NCBI GenBank assembly: GCA_016490735.1
Contig: JAEMWC010000133.1
Location: forward strand, 427,501 to 491,500
Source of the DNA: Pachyseris speciosa
Lineage: Eukaryota; Cnidaria; Anthozoa; Scleractinia; Pachyseridae
Direction: 5' to 3'
DNA: 64,000 nucleotides
In this document: positions 47,980-59,678 of the stretch, piece by piece
How positions within the stretch are numbered: position 1 is the stretch's first letter
How the letters are laid out: every line of letters begins with the position of its first letter
Notes under the pieces: generated by a model
The model's input: the letters and a program-made list of their open reading frames with translations, nothing else
What the model was told of the DNA's origin: nothing
Databases searched by the model: none
Translations under genes and position numbers: made by a program

Positions 47980-48254
47980 ATTGACCATGAACAATTTTAA
48001 CAAGTCAAGAAGAACAGAGAAACGGTGTGATGACATTTGTTTGTTTCGTTTTCGCTTTGTAATTTCCTAGAAACTGTAGACAGAATAGCGTCAGTTGGAA
48101 GAATGATATTCGCCAGCTTTGGCTTTAGTTAAACAATCTGAATGTTGTTATATTACTGACTGATTTCTTCGTTTGAGGTAAACTAGATGCGTAAATGAAT
48201 ATCATAATGAAATCAATAGATGAAAAAATGTTCTTGTGTTCCGCGTTTTCTGTA

Positions 48255-48615
48255 GACCTTTCCACGACTTTTTCTACTTTTAATATTGACCATGTAACAC
48301 ACATCGATCTACACTGCTGGCTGGAAAGAGCACCTCAAAATTAGTAACATGGCCAAGTTTGGGTGTAGTATCTTTTAAAATCGCAAAGTTATAGCTTCAC
48401 AAAGTCGGAAAGTTTGACAGATGTTTGCATGCTGGGGGACAAGCTACAAACGTCTGTAACATTTACTGACTTTGTAGAACCATACTTTCGATATTTTGTA
48501 AAATGTGACTTTCAAACTTGGTTATTTTATTATTTTTTAGGTTCTCTCTCTATAAGTGTCGACAGATTTTCGCTACCCAGTCAAAATCAAAATTTGGGAA
48601 AAACGTGGAAAGGTC
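48255..48615. mobile_element. TA-flanked foldback element, unit 1
   Basis: Outer ends GACCTTTCCACG and CGTGGAAAGGTC are bordered by TA on each side. Imperfect arms of about 180 bp meet at a G-rich centre (GCTGGGGGACAAG). A TA duplication suggests a Tc1/mariner-type mobiliser. One copy lies in the 3' flank of each array gene. Confidence 0.7.
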
Positions 48616-50339
48616 TATATACTTTTTGGCAATTCCCGGAATTGCTTTATTTATGACGTGCTCATGAAAAATTCCGGTTCCCCTATTTTCTTATGAAATA
48701 TGTATCGGAACTTAACAAACAAGAAATTCGCGACGTTGTTGTTGTGCCCAACAATGTTGCAAGATGTTGCGTTGAAATGTTGCGAGCGTTTGGCCGGGGC
48801 TTAACGCAGGTATTGTAATAAATTCAAACTTTATAAAAAGTTTGAATTCTTGTTAAAAGTGAGCGAGCCCGATCCAGGAACTAAATTGGTAAGAAAGACT
48901 TTAAAGTTAAGAAACGGAATAAAAGTTCGCCGTCATGCTTTCACGTCCTCCACAAAACCTTGAAGTGGTCATTTCACGTTGCTGTTCAGCGCAGGACGGT
49001 AACTGACGAAAAGTACTAAATTTTCAAACGCACGTACAAAGTCATCAGTTTTTTGTGCTCATCAGGCCTTTCGCTTTGTGGCGTTCTCGTTGCCGTTGCC
49101 GTATTCATTGCTTAAGTTCCCTGCTTTGTTTCACGTGTTGTTTAGACCGCTTCCATTTATGAAAACGAGGTGCTGGCAAACCGCAAAAAACCGTTACCAA
49201 GCGATTCCAGTAATGTTACAGAATAAAATTCAGATGCGCTGTTATCTTGTTTTAAATAGCTAATGTGATGTCAGACGTTATTGGTGCGGTTACATTAGAA
49301 CTTTTCCTATGGGGAACCTTAGACTAATGGCTTGCGTTGGGTTTACTCTGGGTTTTGAACAACTCCCTGTTTACGGTTACACGCTGATAAATTACCCCAG
49401 GGGAAAGTAAACAGCAGGTGCTTTCCCTGCCTCTGGCAATCACTGTCGGTGATTGGTTGAGCCACTTTGGGGTCTCGATAAACCATAAGACTTACATCTG
49501 GAACTGTCGTGGGCAATTCTTTTGTTCTTTTTACGAATCCCTACAGAAATTCCCCGGAGAAAATTTCACTTTGGGAAGATCGGTTACACATAAAAAATTG
49601 CTTTTCCTTTTGTAAAAGCCATTTATCCAAGGGAAACATGGCCAGTGTAACCACATCTATTGCAAACCAAATTCAAGGACTAAAAAAGTCAGTTGTATCG
49701 ACGATTCATATGCGGGCGTATCTAGAGCTTGAACACTCTTGGATCACAAGACCAGCAAGCGTGACAAACGGACAAGTAAGGCAACAACAATCTATTTCAA
49801 CAATTTGCTCAATAAATAAAAAAGTACATATTAAACTTCAACTCAAGTTTTAACTATCAGTTTCTTCTCTTGACTGCGTGCAGTCCGACTTTTTACCTCA
49901 GATCACTGAGGAGAACTAACGATAAAATTATGCAAAATAGAGAAGAGAACGAGAAAGGATTGGGGAGAGAGAGGAAAACGTTCCTTCTTCCTTTCCACCT
50001 CCGCTTCTTTCGCGGCTTCGGTGCTCGACCCTCGCTTGATCCAATACGCGACATATACAAACAACTAGGAGAAGATGGAGGAGAACAGACTGCTCACAGT
50101 CTAAGTTATCTCTTATATCCTTTGTTACTCTTTTTTCTTTTACTGTCGATTTTGTTAGATTTTATCGACTTGGACTAAAAAATCGTCATCCACTGTTGAT
50201 GGTTGTATACTGCATAGTAAGTAAGACTAAGAGACAAGTGGATGTCCAAGGCGACTTTTTGGGGAAAACTAGGAAATTGTCACGTGCTATAGCGAGAGAA
50301 TACAGGAAGCCTGGGATCGAGTTTGTTGAAGTAAACAAC

Positions 50340-50487
50340 CTTTTGACGTCATCTACCCTCAACACTCAGCCAATCGCAGCGCATTTCCTCCTTAAGGAAC
50401 TTGTGGTTATTGCACTGTAAAGCATTTCGGTTCTGTTCCGAAGAGCTAGGCTAGGGTTGCTGTAAGGTAAACGTATCTTCACGAAAT
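50340..50487 (+). promoter_or_regulatory. Proximal promoter of array gene copy 2
   Basis: A perfect CRE palindrome TGACGTCA at 50,344-50,351 and a CCAAT box at 50,370-50,374 lie 137 and 118 bp before the ATG. Both are also present in copies 1 and 3, although the surrounding sequence of copy 1 has diverged, which suggests selection. No clear TATA box. Confidence 0.6.
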
Positions 50488-51123
50488 ATGGCATCGATAG
50501 CGAAAACTGAAGTGACGCGTTTGGAGGGTGGTTCGCCTGATTTGGCCACTATTCCGCCCGATATAGATTGCGCCATCAATCTTAGTCCCTCAGATGATGG
50601 CACGTCGTTCGATGTTTATTCGATTGACAATGATCCGACTTTCACCGTGAAGACACTTCACCTATCTTGCAAATCAGACACATATCAGGTTGAAGGTAAA
50701 CAGACGTACGGAGGAATCATTATCTATGGTCGCAATGGTCAACAAGAATGGCGCACTGCAAACGGTACTCACTGCAGGAGTGGTTATGTTGTTATCATGC
50801 AAACCGACACCAGCTCGTTTCGAGATCTGCAAAGAGCATGGAGCGATGAGCCGGGCAAGATACATGGCATCATTTACAGGAAAGCATTTGGAGAATCTCT
50901 CAAAGCGGTGACAGCAGTTGGCGAAGGCTTTGGAATAATGGAAGGCCGTTTTAAAACCATTTCTGGTGCTCTCAATCCTGCCAGAGACGGTTACCACGAT
51001 ACGACACGCGTTTTGCATAAATTCTCAGAAACGTATGTCAGGGCACTGGTTGAAATTTGGAAGAACGCAGGACCCGGCTTTCCAGCCAAGAAGGACTATG
51101 ATGTGAAAGAACTGGGAGATTGA
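50488..51123 (+). CDS. Intronless array gene copy 2, unknown function
   Basis: One open frame of 211 residues beginning MASIAKTEVTRLEGG. I do not recognise the family. There is no signal peptide or membrane helix. Residues 1-60 are acidic and probably flexible (PPDIDCAINLSPSDDGTSFD). Residues 60-115 look beta-rich (FTVKTLHLSCKSD, YGGIIIYGR, SGYVVIMQTD). Residues 116-200 look helical, with a Gly-rich stretch (AVGEGFGIMEGRFKTISGAL) before RVLHKFSETYVRALVEIW. It is about 92% identical to copy 3 (about 17 differences). Coding status is supported by an open frame kept in two diverged copies, by mostly conservative changes, by a codon-length indel (VEGK against KGQ) and by a conserved promoter. Confidence 0.8.
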   Translation: MASIAKTEVTRLEGGSPDLATIPPDIDCAINLSPSDDGTSFDVYSIDNDPTFTVKTLHLSCKSDTYQVEGKQTYGGIIIYGRNGQQEWRTANGTHCRSGYVVIMQTDTSSFRDLQRAWSDEPGKIHGIIYRKAFGESLKAVTAVGEGFGIMEGRFKTISGALNPARDGYHDTTRVLHKFSETYVRALVEIWKNAGPGFPAKKDYDVKELGD

Positions 51124-51397
51124 ATTGACCATGGACAGTTTTAACAAGTCAAGAAGAACAGAGAAACTGTGTGATGACATTTGTATGTTTCGTTTTCGCT
51201 TTGTATTTTCCTAGAACTGTAGACAGAATAGCGTCAGTTGGAAGAGTGATATTCGCCAGCTTTGGCTTTAGTCAAACGATCTGCCTGTTTTTCAATTACT
51301 GACTGATTTCTTCCTTTGAGGTAAACTAGATGCGTAAAAGAATATCATAATTAAATCAATAGATGAAAAAATATTCCTGTGTTCCGCGTTTTCTGTA

Positions 51398-51747
51398 GAC
51401 CTTTCCACGACTTTTTCACCTTTTGATATTGACCATGTAACATACATTGATCAATACCACTGGAAAAAACCCTTTCAAAATTAGTAAATGGCCAAGTTTG
51501 GGTGTGGTATCTCTTAAAATCGCAAAGTTATAGCCTTGACAGATGTTTGCATGCGCGCTGGGGGGGGGGGGGGGGGGGGGGGCAAGTTACAAACGTCTTA
51601 ACATTTCCTGAATTTGTAGAACCATACTTTCGATATTTTGTAAAATGTGACTTTCAAACAAACTTGGTTATTTTACTAATTTTTAGGTTCTCTTTCTATA
51701 AGTGTCGATAGATTTTCGCCACCCATTTGGAAAAACGTGGAAAGGTC
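51398..51747. mobile_element. TA-flanked foldback element, unit 2
   Basis: Same ends as the copy at 48,255. Its centre has expanded to a run of 23 G (51,560-51,582). Confidence 0.7.
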
Positions 51748-52103
51748 TATCTACTTTTTGGCAATTCCCGGAATTGCTTTGTTTATTACGTGCTCATGAA
51801 TAATTCCGGTTCCCCTATTTTCTGATGAAATATGCATTGGAACTTAACAAACAACAAATTCGCCATGAATTCGAAAGCGGCATTTTAGGACTATGGGGCC
51901 GGGTTAATGCTTAGAATATAGTTCAAGTCGATCGCAATTCAATTTTCAGTAAACACTTCTGTTCAAAAGGCTTTCAGTAAATGCGACCGTTCATACATGA
52001 TTTTTCTAACCTCTTTAGAGATTATCAGTTCATATATACTTTGGAGTTATTCTTCGTCTGGTTTGTGCTTAATCAAAGTACAGGTTGATATCCTTATTTC
52101 CAG

Positions 52104-52383
52104 GTATGTTTCAAACCTATGGCTGAGGAGACGCTACTTTAGGCAAAGTTTCACTGTTTCACTGGTCTGCACAGCACTCTACTCCTCTGGCTGATAATCA
52201 TAATCTTTCATTACACACACTAAGAAGACTTCACCTGGAGACATATCCCGTGGAAATATCTTTGTGGGCAAGCAGTTTTAGCATTGATAGTTAATTTTTT
52301 GATCAACTTTGGCATTGCTTTTACTTATCCCTTGTTCATCTCACTGGGAACTGTTCTTGGCATTCTCATAAATCATTGCTCTG
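52104..52383 (+). pseudogene. Dead copy of the last SLC35F exon, unit 2
   Basis: Intron sequence with its acceptor (TATTTCCAG|GTATG) and about 280 bp of exon homologous to 44,812-45,090. A 2-nt gain near AAACCTATGGCTGAGGAGACG shifts the frame, further indels follow, and the exon is cut where a TGTTGCAACATG-rich repeat begins. Confidence 0.85.
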
Positions 52384-52655
52384 TTGTGTTCTGGCGCTTT
52401 GAAATAGCAAATCGACCTAGTGCGCATGCCCTAATGCAACTATGTTGCGTGAATGTGGCCAAACGAGTACAACATCATGCAACATCCAAAATGTTGCACG
52501 AAAAAGTAGACCGTTTTCAAATTTGAGCCAACACCATCCAACATGTTGCAACATATCTCAACACGGTGGGCAAACATGTGCAACATGTTGAGCCCAAAGA
52601 TGTTGCAAGATGTTGCGTTGAAATGTTGCGAGCGTTTGGCCGGGGCTTAAGCAAA
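52384..52655. repeat. TGTTGCAACATGTTG-rich dispersed repeat, unit 2
   Basis: Words such as CAACATGTTGCAACAT recur in both orientations, ending GCGAGCGTTTGGCCGGGGCTTAA. The same block is at 62,375-62,643, and its last 75 bp at 48,735-48,811. Confidence 0.75.
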
Positions 52656-54200
52656 GATTAATGCAACGCAGGTATTGTAATAAATTCAAACTTATGAAAA
52701 GTTTGAATTCTTGTTAAAAGTGAGCGAGCTCGATCCAAGAACTAAATTGGTAATAACGACTTTAAAGTTAAGAAACGGAATAAAAATTCGCCGTCATACG
52801 TTCACTTGTCCACAAAACCTTGAAGTGGTCATTTCACGTTGCTGTTCAGCACAGGACGGTAACTGACGAAATGTACTAAATTTCGAAACACACGTGCAAA
52901 GTCATCAGTTGTTTTTGCTCATCAGGCCTATCGTTTTGTGGCTTTCTCGTTGCCGTTGCCATATTCGTTGCTTAAACTCCCTGTTGTGCTTCACGTGTTG
53001 TTAGACCGCTTCCATTTATGAAAACGAGGTGCTGGCAAATCGCAAAAAAACGTTACCAAGCGATTCCAGTAATGTTACAGAATAAAATTTAGATGCGCTG
53101 TTATCTTGTTTTAAATAGCTAATGTGACGTCAGACGTTATAGGTGCGGTTACATTAGAACTTTTCCGATGGGGAACCTTAGACTAATGGCTTGCGTTGGG
53201 TTTACTCTGGGTTTTGAACAACTCCCTGTTTACGGTTACACGCTGATAAAATACCCCAGGGGAAAGTATACAGCAGGTGCCTTTCCTGCTTCTGGCAATC
53301 AATGTCGGTGATTCGTTGAGCCACTTTGGGGTCTCGATAAACCATAAAACTTACATCCGGAGCTGTCGTGGGCAATTCTTTTGTTCTTTTTACGAATCCC
53401 TACAGAAATTCTCCGGAGACAATTTCACTTTGGGAAGATCGGTTACACATAAAAAATTGCTTCCCCTTTAGTAAAAGCCATTTATCCAAGGGAAACTAGG
53501 CCAGTGTAACCGCATCTATTGCAAACCAAATTCAAGGACTAAAAAAGTCAGTTGTATCGACGATTCATATGCGGGCGTATCTAGAGCTTGAACGCTCTTG
53601 GATCACAAGACCAGCAAGCGTGGCAAACGGACAAGTAAGGCAACAACAACCTATTTCAACAATTTGCTCACTAAATAAAAAAGTACATATTAAACTTCAA
53701 CTCAAGTTTTAACTATCAGATTCTTCTCTTGACTGCGTGCAGTCGGACTTTTTACCTCAGATCACTGAGGAGAACTAACGATAAAAATATGCAAAATAGA
53801 GAAGAGAACGAGAAAGGATTGGGGAGAGAGAGGAAAACGTTCCTTCTTCCTTTCCACCTCCGCTTCTTTCGCGGCTTCGGTTCTCGACCCTCGCTTGATC
53901 CAATACGCGACATATACAAACAACTAGGAGAAGATGGAGGAGAACAGACTGCTCACAGTCTAAGTTATCTCTTATATCCTTTGTTACTCTTTTTGCTTTT
54001 ACTGTCGATTTTGTTAGATTTTATCGACTTGGACTAAAAAATCGTCATCCACTGTTGATGGTTGTATACTGCATAGTAATAAGACTAAGAGACAAGTGGA
54101 TGTCCAAGGCGACTTTTTGGGGAAAACTAGGAAATTGTCACGTGCTATGATAGCGAGAGAACACAGGAAGCCTGGGATCGAGTTTGTTGAAGTAAACAAC

Positions 54201-54348
54201 CTTTTGACGTCATCTACCCTCAACACTCAGCCAATCGCAGCGCATTTCCTCCTTAAGGAACTTGTGGTTATTGCACTGTAAAGCATTTCGGTTCTGTTCC
54301 GAAGAGCTAGGCTAGGGTTGCTGTAAGGTAAACGTCTCTTCACGAAAT
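54201..54348 (+). promoter_or_regulatory. Proximal promoter of array gene copy 3
   Basis: CRE palindrome TGACGTCA at 54,205-54,212 and CCAAT box at 54,231-54,235, at the same distances from the start codon as in copy 2. Confidence 0.6.
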
Positions 54349-54981
54349 ATGGCATCGATAGCGAAAACTGAAGTGACGGGTTTGGAGGGTGGTTCGCCTG
54401 ATTTGGCCACTATTCCGCCCGATATAGATTGCGCCATCAATCTTAGTCCCTCAGATGATGGCACGTCGTTCGATGTTTATTCGATTGACAATGATCCGAC
54501 TTTCAACGTGAAGACACTTCACCTCTCTTGCAAATCAGACACATATCAGAAAGGTCAACACACGTACGGAGGAATAATTATTTATGGTCGCAATGGTCAA
54601 CAAGAGTGGCGCACTGCAAACGGTACTCACTGCAAGAGTGGTTATGTTGTTATCATGCAAACCGACACCAGCTCGTTTCGAGATCTGCAAAGAACATGGA
54701 GTGATGAGCCGGGCAAGGTACATGGCATCATCTACAGAAAAGCATTTGGAGAATCTTTCAAAGCAGTCAGAGCGGTTGGTGAAGGCTTTGGAATAATGCA
54801 AGGCCGTTTTAAAACCATCTCTGGTGCTCTCAATCCTGCCGGAGACGGCTACCACGATACGACACGCGTTTTGCATGAATTTTCAAAGAAATATGTCAAG
54901 GCATTGGTTGAAATTTGGAAGAACGCAGGACCCGGCTTTCGAGCCAAGCAGAACTATGATGTGAAAGAACTTGGAGATTGA
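54349..54981 (+). CDS. Intronless array gene copy 3, unknown function
   Basis: An open frame of 210 residues, one codon shorter than copy 2 because VEGKQ is replaced by KGQH near residue 73. Differences include R11G, T/N in PTFNVK, and K/E changes in the C-terminal helices (VLHEFSKKYVKALVEIW). The C-terminal half and 3' flank are nearly identical to the broken copy 1, while the N-terminal half groups with copy 2. No signal peptide, membrane helix or family I recognise. Being intronless, it could have begun as a retrocopy or be natively intronless; no poly-A tail is seen. Confidence 0.8.
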   Translation: MASIAKTEVTGLEGGSPDLATIPPDIDCAINLSPSDDGTSFDVYSIDNDPTFNVKTLHLSCKSDTYQKGQHTYGGIIIYGRNGQQEWRTANGTHCKSGYVVIMQTDTSSFRDLQRTWSDEPGKVHGIIYRKAFGESFKAVRAVGEGFGIMQGRFKTISGALNPAGDGYHDTTRVLHEFSKKYVKALVEIWKNAGPGFRAKQNYDVKELGD

Positions 54982-55256
54982 ATTGACCATGGACAATTTT
55001 AACAAGTCAAGAAGAACAGAGAAACGGTGTGATGACATTTGTTTGTTTCGTTTTCGCTTTGTAATTTCCTAGAAACTGTAGACAGAATAGCGTCAGTTGG
55101 AAGAATGATATTCGCCAGCTTTGGCTTTAGTTAAACAATCTGAATGTTGTTATATTACTGACTGATTTCTTCGTTTGAGGTAAACTAGATGCGTAAATGA
55201 ATATCATAATGAAATCGTTAAATGAAAAAATATTCTTGTGTTCCGCGTTTTCTGTA

Positions 55257-55626
55257 GACCTTTCCACGACTTTTTCAACTTTTGATATTGACCATGTAAC
55301 ACACATCGATCTACACTGCTGGCTGGAAAGAGCACCTCAAAATTAGGCCATGTTTGGGTGTGTTATCTCTTAAAATCGCAAAGTTATAGCTTCACAAAGT
55401 CGGAAAGTTTGACAGACGTTTGCATGCTGTGGGGCAAGTTTGTGCCCCCAGCATACAAACGTCTGTAACAGTTTCTGACTTTGTAGAACCATACTTTCGA
55501 TGTTTTGTAAGATGTGACTTTCAAACTTTGTTACTTTACTAACTTTTTGGTTCTCTCTCTGTAAGTGTCGATACTGATTTTCGCTACCTAGTCAAAATCA
55601 AAAGTCGGGAAAAACGTGGAAAGCTC
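55257..55626. mobile_element. TA-flanked foldback element, unit 3
   Basis: Arms of about 180 bp. The inner part CAGACGTTTGCATGCTG...CAGCATACAAACGTCTG (55,413-55,465) is a nearly perfect hairpin. Confidence 0.75.
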
Positions 55627-57053
55627 TATTTATTTTTTGGTAATTCCCGGAATTGCATTGTTTATATATGACGTACCCATGTATAATTTCGGTTCCTCCA
55701 TTTTCTGATGACATGTGGATCGGAACTTAACAAACAAGAAATTCGCGATTAATTCGAAAGCCGCCTTTATGACCATCCGGGCCGGGTTGATGCTTAGAAT
55801 AGTTCAAGTCGATCGCAATTCAATTTTTAGAAAACACTTCTGTTCAAGAGGTTTTCAGTTAAGGCGACCATTGATGCATGACTTTACGCGATGAAGTAAT
55901 TAGGCAGATTTAGCAAAGTTAAGTCCACTGGCTAATGAGAACCCGAAAGCTGGCGGAGAGGACTGAGCGCGACTTCCGATGCTCAAGTTGGTGAAGTCAG
56001 TTTATAGATCTGCGCGCGCCATTGCCACTGTGTCACGTTGTCTTTGCTAAATCTGCCTAATAGCGGAGCACCATGGGTGAGAAAATGTGTTAATTGTTTG
56101 CAACGATTGGATGTTAAGAACAGTAAAATGGCTTGGCTGGCTTTGCTAATTCTATGATGTACGGGTCTTCGAGAGAAAAGCTCGTGTGGCAAGGTTGCTA
56201 AAACTAGCGCTCTCTTTGTTGCTGCTTAACTGGATGATGTTTAATAAATTTGCCGCATAGAAATTTAAATTTAAGAAGCTTCATCGGTGGGCGTGGGAAG
56301 TAACAAAATAAAACTATCAAGGCGCTCGTATTCTTTGATGGCACCTGATGTCACGGCGGCCATGTTGGTGGAAAGAACTATACCGAAAAAGCTCTTTTGG
56401 GAATTTGACTCTATTTTTATGCAAACCTTGAGCTACATTTTTCTATTGTTTTGGCACCAACATGGCCGTCTTATCAGGTGACTGCAATCAAAGAATCTGC
56501 TGTTGTTATTCGGCTCTACGTTCCGAGTGACTGTTGCTTCTCAACACTCTTGGGTTCCCACTCCATTTTGTCTTTTCTACAAAAACATTTATAGACAAAT
56601 TAAGCTGATTACTTAGCAATTTCACTAGCTTACTACAAATATGTTTGTTACTTCTCTAATTTCTCCACCTTCTCCAAAAACACTGGAAGAAACATTTGCA
56701 TCACTTTGTTTTATTACAATGTTTTGTTGCATGTTTTTCACCCCGCGGTGAATTCTTTTACGCTTTCATATGAAAGTAATTTGGACTCAAGAATGCTGTT
56801 TGTTTTTTCTAAACGTCATGCTATTCTTGCTTATTCGTTTTTCTTGCTATCCCTCACTGTTTGGGGCACAAATTTGGAAATCTGTAATCTGTAATGTTTT
56901 CAATTCATGGTTTATGTAACTTCCTTAGAGAGTATCAGTTCATGTATACTTTTTTTTGGAGTTATTCTTCGTCTCGTTAAATATCTGGTTTGTGTTATAT
57001 AATTAGTTAAAGTACAGGTTGATATCCTTATCTCTATTTATTTAAATTTCCAG

Positions 57054-57483
57054 GTGTGGTTCAAACCTATGGCTGAGGAGACGTTACTTTAGGCCAAGTT
57101 TCACTGTTTCTCTCTTGTCTTGCTCTGCTCAGCACTCTATCTACTCTTCTGGCCGATAATCATAATCTTTCATTACACGCACTACGAAGACTTCACCTGG
57201 AGACATATCCCGTTGAAATATCTTTGTGGACACGCAGTTTTAGCATTGATATTTAATTTTTTGATCAACTTTGGCATTGCTTTTACTTATCCCTTGTTCA
57301 TCTCACTGGGAACTGTTCTTGGCATTCCCATAAATCATTGCTCTGACAGATTTTATCTTCCGAGGTGCGGAGTTTGGCAGTTGTAAGATAGTTGCTGCAT
57401 TTTCTATCGTCATTGGGTTTCTGTTCATTTACTTCCCAGCGAGTTTAAAGAAAATCAACAGGCAATGGTTTGTTGCATTGTAG
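57054..57483 (+). pseudogene. Dead copy of the last SLC35F exon, unit 3
   Basis: The most complete copy, carrying acceptor TTTCCAG|GTGTGG and homology through ATTTAATTTTTTGATCAAC, TCATTGGGTTTCTGTTC and CAGGCAATGGTTTGTTGC to the stop region. It has the shared 2-nt frameshift plus a frame break at ATAAATCATTGCTCTGACAG. Confidence 0.85.
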
Positions 57484-57954
57484 CAACCGTTTGCCGCAGT
57501 TTTTTCTAGTTATTTTTAGTCCGCATGTGCGTCCAATCATTTTCCCACTTCGACGGGAACCTTTCGTCGCTGTACGAGTAACACTCGACACCTTGAGCAT
57601 AAAAATGAAGAATTATACCATAGCGAAGTCTGGTAGAATTTGTGAGTCACACACTTTTCTCTTAAGTTCACGTTTTCGTGGATCTCTCTGCTACCGGAGT
57701 TAAGTTTGCTGCATTAGAGAGTTTAAGCAAAGATTACGGCAACGCAGGTATCGTAAGTTAATTCAAACTTGTAAAAAGTTTGAATTCCTGTTAAAAGTGA
57801 GCGATCCCGATCCGGGAACTAAATTGGTAAGAACTACTTTAAAGTTAAGAAACGGAATAAAAGTTCGCCGTCATACGTTCACGTCGTCCACAAAACCTTG
57901 AAGTGGTCATTTTACGTTGCTAATCGGCACAGGACGGTAACTGACGAAATGTAC

Positions 57955-58256
57955 TAAATACCTCTAACTAACCGAGTTCGAGGTCCGTACTGTAAGTTAC
58001 GGACCGAGTTTTTTCCCGTTGATTTATGGCCCAATCGCGAAGCGCGCGGGCCATAAATTAATGGGAAAAAACGAGGATCCGTAACTCACAATACGGACCG
58101 AGAAAACGAGGTTAGTAAGATATTTATTATATCTTTGAGGTTAATCCGGTGCGCGGGAAAGAAAACTAGTTGACGTTAAGCGGGCCGTACTGTAGAATAC
58201 GGCCCGTAAAATTAACCGATCACTGCGCGCGTACTATTGTGAGAGTTACAATAAAT
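57955..58256. mobile_element. Foldback MITE inserted in unit 3 spacer
   Basis: An insert at 57,960-58,251, flanked by TAAAT, interrupts a sequence that is continuous at 52,874 and 62,878. Arms AACCGAGTTCGAGGTCCGTA and GTAACTCACAATACGGACCG are inverted around GGCCCAATCGCGAAGCGCGC, with a second hairpin GCGGGCCGTACTGTAGAATACGGCCCG further on. Confidence 0.7.
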
Positions 58257-58509
58257 TTCCAAACACACTTGCAAAGTCATCAGTTGTTTGTGCTCATCAG
58301 GACTATCGTTTTGTGGCTTTCTCGTTGCCGTTGCCGTATTCGTTCCATTTATGAAAACAAGGTCCAAGCGGTTCCAGTAATGTTACAGAATAAAATTTAG
58401 ATGGGCTGTTATCTTGTTTTAAATAGTAATGCGATATCAGACGTTATTGGTGCGGTTACGTTCGAACTTTTCCCAATGGGCAACTTTAGAGTAATGGCTT
58501 GAGTTGGTG

Positions 58510-58930
58510 CAACAAACCATTGCCTGTAGATTTTCTTTAAACTCGCTGGGAAGTAACATGAACAGAAACCCAATGACGATAGAAAATGCAGCAACTATCT
58601 TGTAACCGTGCCAAACGCCGCACCTCGGAAGATAAAATCTGTCAGAGCAATGATTTATGGGAATGCCTAGAACAGTTCCCAGTGAGATGAACAAGGGATA
58701 AGTCAAAGCAATGCCAAAGTTGATCAAAAAATTAACTATCAATGCTAAAACTGCGTGTCCGCAAAGATATTTCCACGGGATATGTCTCCAGGTGACGTCT
58801 TCATAGTGTGTGTAATGAAAGATTATGATTATCGGCCAGAGGAGTAGAGTGCTGAGCAGACCAAGGCAAGAGAGAAACAGTGAAACTTGGCCTAAAGTAG
58901 CGTCTCCTCAGCCATAGGTTTGAACCATAC
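58510..58930 (-). pseudogene. Dead copy of the last SLC35F exon, inverted unit
   Basis: The minus strand carries acceptor TATTTCCAG|GTATGG and the exon up to GCAATGGTTTGTTGCA. It has the same CCTATGGCTGAGGAGAC frameshift as the other copies, so it came from the amplified unit and not from the parent gene. Confidence 0.8.
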
Positions 58931-59298
58931 CTGGAAATAAGGATATCAACCTGTACTTTGATTAAGCACAAACCAGATTGTTAACGAGACGAAGAATAAC
59001 TCCAAAGTATATATGAACTGATAATCTCTAAAGAGGTTAGATAAATCATGTATGAACGGTAGCATTTACTGAAAGCCTTTTGAACAGAAGTGTTTACTGA
59101 AAATTGAATTGCGATCGACTTGAACTATATTCTAAGCATTAACCCGGCCCCATAGTCCTAAAATGCCGCTTTCGAATTCATCGCGAATTTGTTGTTTGTT
59201 AAGTTCCGATGCACATTTCATCAGAAAATAGGGGAACCGGAATTATTCATGAGCACGTCATAAACAAAGCAATTCCGGGAATTGCCAAAAAGTAGATA

Positions 59299-59663
59299 GA
59301 CCTTTCCACGTTTTTGGCAAATTTTGTTTTTGACTGGGTAGCGAAAATCTATCGACACTTATAGAAAGAGAACATAAAAATTAGTGAAATAACCAAGTTT
59401 GAACTGAAGTCACATTTTACAAAATATCGAAAGTATGGTTCTACTAAGTCAGGAAATGTTAAGACGTTTGTAGCTTGCCCCCCCAGCGCGTATGCAAACA
59501 TCTGTCAAACTATCCGACTTTGTGAAGCTATAACTTTGCGATTTTAAGAGGTACCACACCCAAACTTGGTCATGTTACTAATTTTGAACTGCTTTTTTCA
59601 GCGGTATTGATCAATGTGTGTTACATCGTGAACATCAAAAGTTGAAAAAGTCGTGGAAAGGTC
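59299..59663. mobile_element. TA-flanked foldback element in the inverted segment
   Basis: Same ends and TA borders as at 48,255, with a GCCCCCCCAGCG centre. Complete although carried inside the inversion. Confidence 0.7.
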
Positions 59664-59678
59664 TACAGAAAACGCGGA

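Larger units (their letters stand above)
58508..59678. other. Inverted segment of the array
   Basis: This 1.17 kb block matches other units only in reverse complement. In its own direction it holds the gene's 3' foldback, spacer, and then the SLC35F intron and exon copy. The left break is at GAGTTGG|TGCAACAAACC (58,507/58,508), the right at AACGCGGA|TCATCTTAG (59,678/59,679), inside array gene copy 4. Confidence 0.8.

Noticed and set aside
49638..49853. 72-residue frame MASVTTSIANQ upstream of array copy 2
   Set aside because: In unit 3 the start codon is TAG. It could be a 5' UTR or lost ORF, but it is not supportable as a gene.
49870..50178. 102-residue frame conserved between array units 2 and 3, ending in a hydrophobic stretch
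   Set aside because: It has no ATG until codon 21, the related sequence in unit 1 is interrupted by a MITE, and identity is no higher than in the surrounding duplicated DNA. Probably promoter-region sequence.
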